From assembly GCA_021730985.1 (NCBI GenBank), contig JAKFYI010000035.1, forward strand, positions 50,317-114,316: DNA of 64,000 nucleotides, written 5' to 3'. This document shows positions 1 through 9,259 of this stretch, in pieces. Position numbers and translations under genes: made by a program. Origin of the DNA: Hyphomicrobiales bacterium. GTDB lineage: Bacteria; Pseudomonadota; Alphaproteobacteria; Rhizobiales; Xanthobacteraceae. The notes under the pieces were generated by a model. It was not told the DNA's origin and searched no databases. It was given only the letters and a program-made list of their open reading frames with translations. Position 1 is the first letter of the stretch. Each line of letters begins with the position of its first letter.

Positions 1-516
1 CGACCCGAGCAGTTTCATGGCCTGGCGGGTTGCCAGCCGCACGGCCGGAAGGCCGAGCCGCTTGACCAGGCTCTCGACAATGTTGTCCGGCGTCTCGCCC
101 GGCTGGATGACGCGCGCCGTCAATCCCAGCGTCCACGCCGAGGCCGACACCAGGAGCGAGACGGAGTGCTCCGCCTCGGCCCAATCGCCGGCGGCCAGCT
201 TGTCCTCGATCAGGCGGTCGGCGGTCGCTCCATCGGGGACGCGCAGCAGCGCCTCCGCCAGCACCATGAGTGCCAGCCCTTCCTTGGTGGAAAGCGAATA
301 GGCATGCAGAAAATCCTCGACGCCGCCGAGACCGCCGGCGCGCGAGCGGATTGCCTCGACCAGCAGGCGGGCGCGGTCGTCGATCCGCGCATCCGCCGCG
401 GCACTACGCCGCGCCGATGCAAGCAGCCGGGCCGCGATGCCTTCGTCGGGCGGTGCATAGGGGGCGCGAAACGGCGGCGGCGGAGTGGTTCGGCCAGAGC
501 TTTCGGATGCGCCCAT
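1..516 (-). CDS. putA: Bifunctional proline dehydrogenase / P5C dehydrogenase PutA, N-terminal part
   Basis: The minus strand is open for 172 codons from an ATG at 516 to the window edge, so the gene is cut off and continues to the left. PutA oxidises proline to glutamate in two steps using FAD and NAD. The visible part is the N-terminal helical arm: the segment containing YSLSTKEGLALMVLAEALLR, followed by the VPD and DRLIEDKLAAGDW motifs, is typical of PutA just before the proline dehydrogenase barrel. A poorly conserved Pro/Ala-rich leader precedes it. No ribbon-helix-helix DNA-binding domain is seen at the N-terminus, so this would be a non-repressor PutA. It is divergent from an ABC transporter gene. 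The family call rests on remembered motif similarity; the catalytic domains lie outside the window. Confidence 0.85.
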   Translation of the reverse strand, partial: MGASESSGRTTPPPPFRAPYAPPDEGIAARLLASARRSAAADARIDDRARLLVEAIRSRAGGLGGVEDFLHAYSLSTKEGLALMVLAEALLRVPDGATADRLIEDKLAAGDWAEAEHSVSLLVSASAWTLGLTARVIQPGETPDNIVESLVKRLGLPAVRLATRQAMKLLGS

Positions 517-609
517 GACGATCCCGGCAAGCCGTTAGAGGGAGACGAGTGCAGTCTATCAGCGCAGGCAGCAGGCCGCTGCCCAACGGCGAAGCACGGT
601 GGCCTTCCG

Positions 610-636
610 TTGTGCAAAATCCCGCCTGATTGTGCA
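610..636. promoter_or_regulatory. Direct repeat TTGTGCA, 20-bp spacing, in the putA/ABC divergent region
   Basis: The heptamer TTGTGCA occurs at 610-616 and again at 630-636, exactly 20 bp apart, which is about two helical turns. The stretch 517-760 between putA and the ABC transporter gene has no credible reading frame and should hold the divergent promoters. Same-face repeats of this kind suit a regulator that binds as a dimer or higher oligomer. Lrp/AsnC-type proteins often control putA in alphaproteobacteria, but this site does not identify a factor. Confidence 0.3.
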
Positions 637-760
637 GACGGCGGGGCGAAGTCGCATTCCGTCTTGCTCTTTCATTCGGCATGTTCTTTGCTGAGACCAA
701 AGGCGGAATTGGCGGGCAGTTGCCGCTTCGCCACGCCTTAAATCCAAAGAGGAACAGACT

Positions 761-1801
761 ATGGGCGTCCTGAATAACCTGGGGCTCGGCCGCGCCGGGC
801 TCGCTGCCGCCGCCGCCACCCTGGCGCTGCTCACCCATGGCCCCGCTGCCGCGCAGCAGGCCGTCAAATTCACGCTCGACTGGAAGTTCGAAGGCCCGGC
901 GGCCCCGTTCCTGGTCCCGCTCGACAAGGGTTACTACAAGGCCGAAGGCCTCGACGTGACCATCGACACCGCCGGCGGTTCGCTCGAGCCCCTCAACCGC
1001 ATCGCGTCCGGGACCTACGACATCGGGTTTGGCGACATCAATTCGCTGATCAAGTTCCGCGACGCCAATCCGAACGTGCCGATCAAAGCGATTTTCATGG
1101 TCTATAACAAACCGGCATTCTCCATCGTCAGCCGCAAGAGCCGTGGCGTGGTGAAGCCGAAGGATCTCGAAGGCAAGAAGCTCGGTGCGCCCGCGCCGGA
1201 CGGCGCCTACGCGCAGTGGAAAATCTTCACCGAAGCCAACAAGATCGATGCCTCCAAGGTCACGATCGAGAACGTCGGCTTCCCGGTGCGCGAGCCGATG
1301 CTCGCCGCAGGTCAGGTCGATGCCATCACCGGCTTCTCATTCTCGTCCTACATCAACCTCAAGGATCGCGGCGTGCCGGCCGACGACATCGTCGTCATGC
1401 TGATGGCCGACTACGGCGTGAACCTCTATGGCAACGCGATCATCGTGAATCCGAAGTTCGCCGCCGAGAAGCCGGAGGTTGTCAAAAAATTCCTGGTGGC
1501 CTTCCTCAAGGGCATGAAGGACACGGTGAGCAATCCCTCGACGGCCGTGGACTCCGTCATCAAGCGCAACGACGTGGCCAAAAAGCCGGTCGAGCTTGAG
1601 CGCCTGCAGATGGCGATCAAAGACAACATCGTCACCGACGAAGTGAAGAAAAACGGCTACGGCACCGTCGATATGGGCCGTCTCGACAAGTCGATCGACC
1701 AGATCGCGCTCACCTACACGTTCAAGGGCGCGAGACCGAAGGCCGCCGACATCTTCGATCCTTCATTCCTGCCAGCCGCAGCGCAACTCAAGGCGAACTG
1801 A
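761..1801 (+). CDS. ABC transporter substrate-binding protein, NMT1/THI5-like (SsuA/TauA/NrtA superfamily)
   Basis: A 346-residue periplasmic binding protein. Residues 1-31 form a secretion signal with a hydrophobic Ala/Leu core and an AAA cleavage site. The mature part has the NMT1/THI5 fold signature: FTLDWKFEGPAAPFLVPLDKGYYKAEGLDV near the N-terminus in pieces, then a glycine-rich binding loop (GGSLEPLNRIASGTYDIGFGDI in pieces). This superfamily captures nitrate, sulfonates, taurine, pyrimidines or aromatic acids for import. GAGGAAC lies just upstream of the ATG. The ATPase and permease genes follow immediately, so the three form one transporter operon. The substrate cannot be read from sequence. 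Confidence 0.85.
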   Translation: MGVLNNLGLGRAGLAAAAATLALLTHGPAAAQQAVKFTLDWKFEGPAAPFLVPLDKGYYKAEGLDVTIDTAGGSLEPLNRIASGTYDIGFGDINSLIKFRDANPNVPIKAIFMVYNKPAFSIVSRKSRGVVKPKDLEGKKLGAPAPDGAYAQWKIFTEANKIDASKVTIENVGFPVREPMLAAGQVDAITGFSFSSYINLKDRGVPADDIVVMLMADYGVNLYGNAIIVNPKFAAEKPEVVKKFLVAFLKGMKDTVSNPSTAVDSVIKRNDVAKKPVELERLQMAIKDNIVTDEVKKNGYGTVDMGRLDKSIDQIALTYTFKGARPKAADIFDPSFLPAAAQLKAN

Positions 1802-1825
1802 GGGAACCCGCCGGAGGGTGACGCC

Positions 1826-2608
1826 GTGACCGCGTTCGTCACCCTCGAAGACGTCAGCCACGCATACGGCGGCGACACCAGCGCCCCGGCGGTCGAGGGA
1901 TTGTCGATCTCGATTAACGAGGGCGAGTTTGCCGCCGTCGTCGGACCGTCAGGCTGCGGCAAATCCACCCTCATGAAGCTTGCGACCGGGCTGCAGTTTC
2001 CCTTCAAGGGAAAGGTCCGCATCGCGGGAGAGGCCGTCGACAAGCCGCTCAAGATCGCCGGCATGGCGTTCCAGGCGCCGACCCTGCTGCCGTGGCGGAC
2101 CACGCTGGAAAACCTGCTGCTGCCGCTGGAGATCGTCCAGCCGCACCGCAGCGAGATGCGGCGCAAGCGCCACGAATTCGTCGCTCGCGCCGAGAACCTG
2201 CTCACCTCCGTGGGCCTGCGCGACCAGGGCGGCAAGTTCCCGTGGGAACTGTCGGGCGGCATGCAGCAGCGCACCTCGCTGTGCCGCGCGCTGATCCACG
2301 AACCCAAACTGCTGATGCTCGACGAGCCGTTCGGTGCTCTCGACGCCTTTACCCGCGAAGAGCTGTGGTGCGTGATCCGCGATCTGCAGGCGGCGCGCAA
2401 AATCACGGTCTGCCTCGTGACGCATGACCTGCGCGAGGCGGTGTTCCTCGCCGACCGGGTGTTCGTGATGTCGGCCCGCCCCGGCCGCATTGTGGTGGAG
2501 CGCAAGATCGACATTCCACGGCCGCGCGACCTCGACGTGACGTTCACACCGGCGTTCCAGGATATCGTCCACGAACTGCGCAGCCACATCGTAAAGACGC
2601 GGCGATGA
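1826..2608 (+). CDS. ABC transporter ATP-binding protein, SsuB/TauB family
   Basis: A 260-residue cytoplasmic ATPase that powers the transporter encoded with it. Walker A GPSGCGKST is at residues 40-48, the Q-loop region AFQAPTLLPW follows, the signature LSGGMQQR is near residue 142, and Walker B LLMLDEPFGALD near residue 163, with a switch His in VTHDLREAVFLADRV. The AREAVFLADRV-type helix and overall size match the SsuB/TauB/NrtD group. The start is GTG with GGAGGG nine bases upstream. Its stop overlaps the permease start in an ATGA junction, which implies translational coupling. Confidence 0.9.
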   Translation: MTAFVTLEDVSHAYGGDTSAPAVEGLSISINEGEFAAVVGPSGCGKSTLMKLATGLQFPFKGKVRIAGEAVDKPLKIAGMAFQAPTLLPWRTTLENLLLPLEIVQPHRSEMRRKRHEFVARAENLLTSVGLRDQGGKFPWELSGGMQQRTSLCRALIHEPKLLMLDEPFGALDAFTREELWCVIRDLQAARKITVCLVTHDLREAVFLADRVFVMSARPGRIVVERKIDIPRPRDLDVTFTPAFQDIVHELRSHIVKTRR

Positions 2609-3378
2609 AGAACCGCTCGCTCGCCATCACGCTGTCACCCTGGCTCTACACGCTGGCGCTGTTCGCCATCTGGGAAGCGTCGGTCTGGATTTTCAGCATT
2701 CCGGTGTTCTTCCTGCCGCCGCCGAGCACCATAGCCGTGGCGATCTACGACTACTGGCCTGCGATCTATCGCAACTCGCTGATTACGCTGTGGGCGACGC
2801 TGGTCGGCTTCGGCCTCGCAGTGGGATTCGGACTGCTGCTCGGTCTCGTCATCGGCTGGTCGCGGTCGATCTACGCTGGCCTCTATCCGCTGATGATCGG
2901 TTTCAACGCCATTCCGAAAGTGGCCGTGGTGCCAATCCTTGTCTTGTGGTTCGGCATCGGGTTCGTTCCCGCGGTACTGACCGCATTCCTGATCTCGTTC
3001 TTCCCGATCGTCGTCAACGTCGCGACCGGTCTCGCCACCATCGAACCGGAGCTCGAGGATGTGCTCAAGGCGCTCGGCGCCTCCAAACTCGACATCATGC
3101 GCAAGGTCGGCATCCCGCGCACGCTGCCCTACTTCTTCGGCTCGCTGAAGGTCGCGATCACGCTGGCCTTTGTCGGTACCGTGATCTCGGAGAGCGTGGC
3201 CTCCAACAACGGCATCGGCAACCTGATGCTGCAAGCGCAAGCGCAGTTCCAGGTTCCGCTGATCTTCGCAGGGCTGATCGCGCTCGCGGTCGAAGGTATC
3301 GTGATGTACTGGCTGATGGCCGTGCTGGAAAAACGCATGACCGGCTGGGCGCAGCGCTCCGGCTTCGCGCAGAACTGA
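2605..3378 (+). CDS. ABC transporter permease, SsuC/TauC family
   Basis: A 257-residue inner-membrane protein with about six hydrophobic segments. The cytoplasmic EAA loop is clear around residues 150-175 (EDVLKALGASKLDIMRKVGIP), where the ATPase docks. It overlaps the ATPase gene by four bases and completes the operon 761-3378. It faces the LysR gene with only four bases between the two stop codons and no obvious terminator hairpin. Confidence 0.9.
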   Translation: MKNRSLAITLSPWLYTLALFAIWEASVWIFSIPVFFLPPPSTIAVAIYDYWPAIYRNSLITLWATLVGFGLAVGFGLLLGLVIGWSRSIYAGLYPLMIGFNAIPKVAVVPILVLWFGIGFVPAVLTAFLISFFPIVVNVATGLATIEPELEDVLKALGASKLDIMRKVGIPRTLPYFFGSLKVAITLAFVGTVISESVASNNGIGNLMLQAQAQFQVPLIFAGLIALAVEGIVMYWLMAVLEKRMTGWAQRSGFAQN

Positions 3379-3382
3379 CGAA

Positions 3383-4294
3383 CTAACCGGCCGACGTCAC
3401 CGTCGGCTCGATATGCTGTAAGTCACCGCCAACGTGGCGGCGCAGCCGCAGCGCCGTCGCCAGCGTATCGGCAAGATGGTCGCGGTCTTCGGACTCCCCG
3501 CCGGCGCGGACATAGATGCCACAGAAGAACTCAGGAAGTTTCGGCAGCGGTGCGTCTTCCCAAATCGTGACACCAAGAATGTTGGCGCAGTTGCGGGGCA
3601 GCGCCGAAATCCCGATGCCCGACGCCACCGCGGCGCCGAGACCCGCGATGCTGGAGCCCATGAAAACCAGCTCGCCGTCGCGGTTGATGGAGTTGAGCGC
3701 GGCCACCATGCTGCGGGTGAACGGGCATTCTTCGCCATACGACGCCAGCGGCACCACGCCGGCGCTCTCCAACCGCAACGTCGCGCCACGCACCCACACC
3801 AGTTCTTCGGTCCAGCAATGCCGTGCCTCGAACGCCGGCCCGGTCGGGGACACCCAGACCACAACGTCCAAAGCGCCGTCGCGCATGTCGCGCACCAGAT
3901 CGTCGATCATCGCGCTGTGGACGATGAATCGTAGCTGCGGGTGCCGGGCGCGAAAGCATGCGAGCCCGTGCGAAATGTTGCCGGCGGTGAAGTCGCCGGT
4001 GACGCCGATGCGAAGCGTTTGCGACGCCGGCCGCGGCGCGGCAAAATCGAGAATCTGGTCGTTGATCGACAGCAGCCGGCGGGCGTAGTTCACGACCAGT
4101 TCGCCCGCGGACGTGAGCGTCACGCCGGGGGCGCTCTTGTCCAACAGCTCGGTGCCGAGCAACCCCTGGAGCCGCTTGATCTGCGCGCTGACCGCGGGCT
4201 GGGTGACCCCCAGCGACTGCGCGGCCTTGGTAAAGCTGCGCAGTTCAACCACGGTCACGAGGGTTCGCAGCAATTCGGTGGGGATGTTGGTCAT
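3383..4294 (-). CDS. LysR family transcriptional regulator
   Basis: A 303-residue regulator. The N-terminal winged helix-turn-helix (about residues 3-62, with LRSFTKAAQSLGVTQPAVSA) is followed by a linker helix and a LysR substrate-binding fold. I chose the ATG at 4294; an in-frame TTG eight codons upstream (4318) would add an atypical leader before the conserved PTELLRTLVTVVE start. Neither has a strong Shine-Dalgarno. It is convergent with the ABC transporter operon and divergent from ndvA. LysR regulators often act on neighbours in response to a small ligand, so control of the ABC operon is possible but is inference. Confidence 0.85.
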   Translation of the reverse strand: MTNIPTELLRTLVTVVELRSFTKAAQSLGVTQPAVSAQIKRLQGLLGTELLDKSAPGVTLTSAGELVVNYARRLLSINDQILDFAAPRPASQTLRIGVTGDFTAGNISHGLACFRARHPQLRFIVHSAMIDDLVRDMRDGALDVVVWVSPTGPAFEARHCWTEELVWVRGATLRLESAGVVPLASYGEECPFTRSMVAALNSINRDGELVFMGSSIAGLGAAVASGIGISALPRNCANILGVTIWEDAPLPKLPEFFCGIYVRAGGESEDRDHLADTLATALRLRRHVGGDLQHIEPTVTSAG

Positions 4295-4515
4295 CGGGCT
4301 ACAAAGACTGATGGTCAATCATATTCCATTATTCGAATTTCTCAAATGAGTCCTGTAAAAAGGCCCAACGTGGATCAATTGCCCGGCAAAGTCTTAGTTT
4401 ATGACCTGATGGAACTGATGTGGCGAAAACATGTTACGATCCTGCACAACGTGTCGCCACGCTGCCTGACACAGTTGTTATCGCCCGATACCCGATCCAA
4501 ATCGACGCCGGTGTC

Positions 4516-6324
4516 ATGAATCTGCTGCGACTCTACATTCGCACCTTGAAGCTGCTGGGTTCGGAAGCCCGGCTGGGCTGGATCCTGGCGTTCGCCAACG
4601 TGCTGCTGGCCGCCGCCCAGTTTGCCGAGCCGGTGCTGTTCGGCCGCATCATCGACGCCATGGTCGGCGCCCAGGCCAAGAATGCCGCGCCCGAATGGAC
4701 CGACCTTGGCGTGCTGCTCACGGCATGGGCCGGGTTTGGCCTGTTCACCATCCTGGCGGGCGCGCTGATCGCGCTGCACGCCGACCGGCTTTCGCATCGC
4801 CGCCGCCACGCGGTCCTGACCAATTATTTCGAGCACGTCCTGCAATTGCCGCTGAGCTATCACGGCGGCACGCACACCGGCCGCCTCACCAAGATCATGA
4901 TCACCGGCACCGACTCGCTGTGGTGGCTTTGGCTCGGATTTTTCCGCGAGCATCTCGCGGCGCTCGTCTCGCTGATCGTGCTGTTGCCGCTCTCGCTGTT
5001 CCTGAACTGGCGGCTGGCGATCCTGCTCATCATCCTGTGCGTGGTGTTCACGGCGCTGACCGCGCTGGTGATCCGCAAGGCCGAGGCGGGACAGACCGCG
5101 GTCGAGCGCCACTACTCGGATCTCGCGGAGCGCACGTCGGACGCACTCGGCAACGTCGCGCTGGTGCAGAGTTATTCGCGCATCGAGGACGAGGTGGTCG
5201 GCGTCCGCAATGTCGTCGCCAAACTGCTCGGCGCGCAGATGCCGGTGCTGTCCTGGTGGGCGCTGACCGCGGTGCTGACTCGCTCCTCAACCACGCTGAC
5301 CATGCTCGCGATCTTCATCGTCGGCATCGGTCTCTACATGCGGGGCCTCACCACGATCGGCGAAATCGTCACCTTCACGAGCTTTGCCGGCCTGCTGGTT
5401 CATCGGCTGGAGCAGGCGGTCGGCTTCGCCAACCGCATTTTCATGGACGCGCCGCGGTTGAAGGAATTCTTCGACGTGATCGACACCGTGCCCGCGGTGC
5501 GCGACCAGGCGTCGGCGATCGATCCGGGCCGCGTGCGCGGTCTGGTCGAGTTCAAGGACGTGTCGTTCTCCTATGACGGCAAGCGCCCCGCCGTCGCCGA
5601 CCTCAATTTCACGGCGCTGCCGGGCGAGACCATCGCGCTGGTCGGTCCGACCGGCGCCGGCAAATCCACCGCGCTCGCACTCCTGCACCGCGTGTTCGAT
5701 CCGCAATCGGGCAGCATCAAGATCGACGGCATGGACATCCGCGCCATCAAGCTCGAAGCGTTGCGGCGCAACATCGGCGTGGTGTTCCAGGAGGTGCTGC
5801 TGCTCAACCGCTCGATCGCGGAGAACCTTCGCGTCGGCAAGCCGGACGCGACCGACGAGGAAATCCGTGAGGCCACGGCGCGCGCCCAGGCGTTCGATTT
5901 CATCGAGCGCAACCCGCAAGGGCTCGCGGCGACGGTCGGCGAGCGCGGCCGCATGCTGTCCGGCGGCGAGCGCCAGCGCGTCTCGATCGCGCGCGCGCTG
6001 CTCAAGAACCCGCCGGTGCTGATTCTCGACGAGGCCACCAGCGCCCTCGACGCCACCACCGAGGTCAAGGTGCAGGCCGCGCTCGACGAGGTGATGAAGG
6101 ACCGCACCACCTTCGTCATCGCACACCGGCTTTCGACCGTGCGCAACGCAACGCGCATCCTGGTGTTCGAGAACGCCCGCATCGTCGAGAGCGGCAGCTT
6201 CGACGAACTGGTCCAGAAGAACGGCGCGTTCGCAGCGCTGGCGAGGGCGCAGTTCCTCACCGGCGACCGCCCGAAGCAGATCGCCGCGAGCGACAACGTC
6301 GCAGCCACCGACGCCGCGGAATAA
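4516..6324 (+). CDS. ndvA: Cyclic beta-1,2-glucan exporter, NdvA/ChvA-type ABC transporter
   Basis: A 602-residue fused ABC exporter, the usual length of NdvA/ChvA. The membrane half (about residues 15-300) begins with [10 protein letters not shown] and [13 protein letters not shown], which are characteristic of the glucan exporter branch. The ATPase half has Walker [10 protein letters not shown] near residue 377, signature [11 protein letters not shown] near 480, Walker [13 protein letters not shown] and the H-loop [10 protein letters not shown]. NdvA moves cyclic glucans to the periplasm, where they act in osmotic adaptation and host interaction. The ATG at 4516 is preferred over a GTG at 4420, which would add 32 residues unlike the family. 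No ndvB glucan synthase is nearby. Confidence 0.85.
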   Translation: MNLLRLYIRTLKLLGSEARLGWILAFANVLLAAAQFAEPVLFGRIIDAMVGAQAKNAAPEWTDLGVLLTAWAGFGLFTILAGALIALHADRLSHRRRHAVLTNYFEHVLQLPLSYHGGTHTGRLTKIMITGTDSLWWLWLGFFREHLAALVSLIVLLPLSLFLNWRLAILLIILCVVFTALTALVIRKAEAGQTAVERHYSDLAERTSDALGNVALVQSYSRIEDEVVGVRNVVAKLLGAQMPVLSWWALTAVLTRSSTTLTMLAIFIVGIGLYMRGLTTIGEIVTFTSFAGLLVHRLEQAVGFANRIFMDAPRLKEFFDVIDTVPAVRDQASAIDPGRVRGLVEFKDVSFSYDGKRPAVADLNFTALPGETIALVGPTGAGKSTALALLHRVFDPQSGSIKIDGMDIRAIKLEALRRNIGVVFQEVLLLNRSIAENLRVGKPDATDEEIREATARAQAFDFIERNPQGLAATVGERGRMLSGGERQRVSIARALLKNPPVLILDEATSALDATTEVKVQAALDEVMKDRTTFVIAHRLSTVRNATRILVFENARIVESGSFDELVQKNGAFAALARAQFLTGDRPKQIAASDNVAATDAAE

Positions 6325-6336
6325 CGGCCGGCTGCG

Positions 6337-7503
6337 CTACTTGATGCGCTCCAGGATGCTGACGTAGTTGGCGACCGCGGCCCCGCCCATGTTGAAGATG
6401 CCCGCGAGCTTGGCATCCTTGACTTGAATGTCGCCCGCCGTGCCTGAGAGTTGCATGGCGCACAGCGCATGCATCGACACCCCGGTCGCTCCGATCGGAT
6501 GACCCTTGGCCTTGAGGCCGCCCGATGGATTGACCGGCAGCCTGCCGTCCTTCTGCGTCCAGCCTTCGTGCAGCGCGCGGGCGCCCTGCCCCTCCGCCGT
6601 CAGACCCATCGCCTCGTACTCGATCAACTCGGCGATGGTGAAGCAGTCGTGGGTCTCGACCATCGACAGATCGCCGAGCGCGATGCCGGCGCTGCCGAGC
6701 GCCCGCTTCCACGCCTCGGCGCAGCCCTCGAACTTCAGGATGTCGCGCTTGCTCATCGGCAGGAAGTCCTGCACATGCGCGGTCGAACGGAATGCGATCG
6801 CCTTGCGCAGGCGGAGCGCGGTCTCGACATCGGCCAGCACCAGCGCGGCTGCGCCATCGGACACCAGGGAACAATCGGTTCGCTTCAACGGGCCTGCGAC
6901 GAACGGGTTCTTCTCGCTCACGGTGCGGCAGAACTCGTAGCCCAGGTCCTTGCGCAGTTGCGCGTAAGGGTTCCCGACGCCGTTCTTGTGGTTCTTGGCG
7001 GCGATCATCGCGAGCGCATCGGATTGGTCGCCCCAGCGCTGGAAGTAGAGCCCGGCGATCTTGCCGAAGATTCCGGCGAAGCCGCCCTCGGTGTCCGCCT
7101 CCTCCCGCACATAGGAGGCTTTCAACAGGTTTTTTCCGATCTCGGGCCCGGGCGTGGCCGTCATCTGCTCGACGCCGACCACGAGCACAATGCGGGCTTC
7201 CTTGGCGGCGATGGCCCGCAGGCCCTGCTGGACCGCAGCGGAACCCGTGGCGCAGGCGTTCTCGACCCGCACCGCGCGCTTGAAGCGGAGTTCCGGCGCG
7301 GCCTGCAGCACCAGCGATGCGGTGAAATCCTGCGCAGAGAAACCGGCGTTGAAGTGGCCCAGCACGATCTCATCGACTTCGGCCGGACCAAGGCCTGCGT
7401 CCGCCAGCGCCCCGTTGGCGACCTGGACAATGAGACTTTCGACGGACTGACCATCCAGCCTGCCGAATGGTGTATGTGCCCAACCGACGATGCAGCCGGT
7501 CAT
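6337..7503 (-). CDS. Thiolase family protein, SCPx/acetyl-CoA acetyltransferase-like
   Basis: A 388-residue thiolase-fold enzyme. The nucleophilic Cys is residue 84 in VENACATGSAA; the catalytic His motifs are ETHDCFTIAE and GHPIGATG. The latter pattern with an ETHDCFT segment is typical of the SCPx/non-specific lipid-transfer thiolase branch rather than classical PhaA. The start at 7503 is set by AAGGAGG seven bases upstream; the frame stays open 35 codons further but that leader is not thiolase-like. These enzymes cleave 3-oxoacyl-CoA, often of branched or steroid side-chain substrates, usually with a DUF35 OB-fold partner that is not seen next to it. Confidence 0.85.
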   Translation of the reverse strand: MTGCIVGWAHTPFGRLDGQSVESLIVQVANGALADAGLGPAEVDEIVLGHFNAGFSAQDFTASLVLQAAPELRFKRAVRVENACATGSAAVQQGLRAIAAKEARIVLVVGVEQMTATPGPEIGKNLLKASYVREEADTEGGFAGIFGKIAGLYFQRWGDQSDALAMIAAKNHKNGVGNPYAQLRKDLGYEFCRTVSEKNPFVAGPLKRTDCSLVSDGAAALVLADVETALRLRKAIAFRSTAHVQDFLPMSKRDILKFEGCAEAWKRALGSAGIALGDLSMVETHDCFTIAELIEYEAMGLTAEGQGARALHEGWTQKDGRLPVNPSGGLKAKGHPIGATGVSMHALCAMQLSGTAGDIQVKDAKLAGIFNMGGAAVANYVSILERIK

Positions 7504-7689
7504 TGCGGCCTCCTTGCCGAAATTCGGTCGCTTTCTGCTGCGATTTACCACGTCAGAGGGCTGATAAACCATTAAATCAGGTGGGCGCGCACCGGCTTTG
7601 CGTTCCAATCGGCCTTGGGTTTAGATAGATCAAGCTCCTGAGCGGCTATCGCCGCTCCAAGGCCCGAAATCAGAACACGGACCGCGCCA

Positions 7690-9153
7690 GTGCATTTTGT
7701 ATCGACGCTCCGTTCCCCGTCCCTGCTCGCGGCCGTGGCCGCAACAGCCCTCACCGTCACAGCCCCGACGCGCGCGTCCGCGGAAGCGATGCTGCTGATC
7801 GAAGCCGAGAGCGGCAAGGTGCTGCACGCGGAGAACGCGACCTATCCGTGGTATCCGGCTTCGGTCACCAAGGTGCTGACGGCCTACGTGACGCTGACGG
7901 CGGTGAAGAACGGCCGCCTCACGCTCGACAGCCTGCTGACGGTTTCGGCGCGCGCCGCGGCGCAGGCTCCATCCAAGATGGGTTTCAAGCCCGGCACCAC
8001 CGTCACGGTCGATAACGCGCTCAAGATGCTGATGGTGAAATCGGCGAACGACGTGGCGTTTGTCCTCGCCGAGGGTGTGGGCGGATCGGTCGAGAAATTT
8101 TCCGACGACATGAACGCGACGTCGCGCCGCCTTGGCATGACGCAGTCGCACTGGGTCAATCCCAACGGCCTGCCGGCCGAGAACCAGATCAGTTCGGCGC
8201 GCGACATCGCGATGCTCGCGCGCGCGATGATCCGCGATTTCCCGGAGTATCAGAGCTACTGGAACACCCCGGCCATCAAGTTCGGCAAGAAGGTGATGCG
8301 CAACACCAACTCGCTGATCGGCCGCTATCCCGGCGCCGACGGCGGCAAGACCGGATTCATCTGCGCATCCGGCTTCAACGTGGTGGCTTCGGCGACACGC
8401 AACAACAGGCGCCTGATCGCCGTCGTGCTCGGCTCGCAATCCTCGCCGCTGCGCGGCGCCAAGGCGGCCGGCATGCTCGAGCGCGGCTTCAACCGCAACG
8501 GGCTCGCCTGGCTTACACCATCGCTCGGCACCGTGGATTCGCTCCAAGTGATCGCCGCCGCGCCGCCCGACATGCGCGAGGAAATGTGCGGCAAACACCG
8601 CAAGCGGCCCGCAGCCGAAGAGGCTGACGACGATTCAGTCGTCGCAGACAACAATCACCAGGCCGACCCCAACACCCCGACGGCGTTTATGCTCTCTAGC
8701 CTGGGCCCGTCGACCGTCAAGAATTCGCAACTGGTGGCGCCGCCCGGCCCCGTGAACCCGGTCATCGTCCACACCGGACCGAGCAAGAAGTCGGCTGAAG
8801 CGCAGATCGCCGCCGTTCGCACCAAGCTCGACAAGAAGAACCCGAAGGGGTCAAAGCAGATCGCATCGGCGGATCCTGCCGCAGTTGCTGTGCCGGCCGC
8901 TGCGGCTCAGCCGGCCACGCAGACGATTTCCGCAGCCCCGGACGGCGCGTTCGGTCCGCCGCCCGGCCGCTTCACGCCGCCTCAGCAGCGCGGAATGCCG
9001 GCCGTTAACGAGAACCCGGCCGTGATGAGCTTCGCATCTCCGGCCCGCGCCCAGCCCGCCCCGCTCACCGCGATGCCGGATGCTGCGGCGCAAAAGTCCG
9101 CGGTGCCGATGCCGCGCCCGCGTCCGAAGACGCCGAAGCCCGCGGCGCAATAG
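7690..9153 (+). CDS. D-alanyl-D-alanine carboxypeptidase (DacA/PBP5-like, serine type)
   Basis: A 487-residue penicillin-binding protein that trims the terminal D-Ala of peptidoglycan stem peptides. Residues 1-31 form a signal peptide. All three active-site motifs are present: SVTK at 58-61, SAN at 118-120 and KTG at 220-222. The catalytic domain ends near residue 290. The remaining roughly 190 residues are low-complexity and rich in Ala, Pro and Lys, instead of the usual PBP5 C-terminal beta domain and amphipathic anchor. The start is GTG. A strong hairpin follows the stop. Confidence 0.9.
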   Translation: MHFVSTLRSPSLLAAVAATALTVTAPTRASAEAMLLIEAESGKVLHAENATYPWYPASVTKVLTAYVTLTAVKNGRLTLDSLLTVSARAAAQAPSKMGFKPGTTVTVDNALKMLMVKSANDVAFVLAEGVGGSVEKFSDDMNATSRRLGMTQSHWVNPNGLPAENQISSARDIAMLARAMIRDFPEYQSYWNTPAIKFGKKVMRNTNSLIGRYPGADGGKTGFICASGFNVVASATRNNRRLIAVVLGSQSSPLRGAKAAGMLERGFNRNGLAWLTPSLGTVDSLQVIAAAPPDMREEMCGKHRKRPAAEEADDDSVVADNNHQADPNTPTAFMLSSLGPSTVKNSQLVAPPGPVNPVIVHTGPSKKSAEAQIAAVRTKLDKKNPKGSKQIASADPAAVAVPAAAAQPATQTISAAPDGAFGPPPGRFTPPQQRGMPAVNENPAVMSFASPARAQPAPLTAMPDAAAQKSAVPMPRPRPKTPKPAAQ

Positions 9154-9172
9154 CTTCTTCAACGGCAACAAC

Positions 9173-9204
9173 GCCATCCCACACGCTTTCGCGTGTGGGA
9201 TGGC
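9173..9204. terminator. Perfect 14-bp inverted repeat after the carboxypeptidase gene
   Basis: GCCATCCCACACGC (9173-9186) and its exact complement (9191-9204) enclose the loop TTTC. It lies 20 bp after the stop at 9153 and before the acyl-CoA synthetase start at 9260. No clear T-run follows on the plus strand, so it may stall or protect RNA rather than act as a fully intrinsic terminator. Confidence 0.6.
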
Positions 9205-9259
9205 TTGTCATGCCGGACCAACTCTCCGATGCTGTGCGCGAATCTCGGGGCTCGCCGGC

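Noticed and set aside
9173..9204. Protein-binding operator for the acyl-CoA synthetase gene
   Set aside because: A 14-bp perfect stem with a 4-nt loop placed 20 bp after a stop codon is better explained as an RNA hairpin than as an operator.
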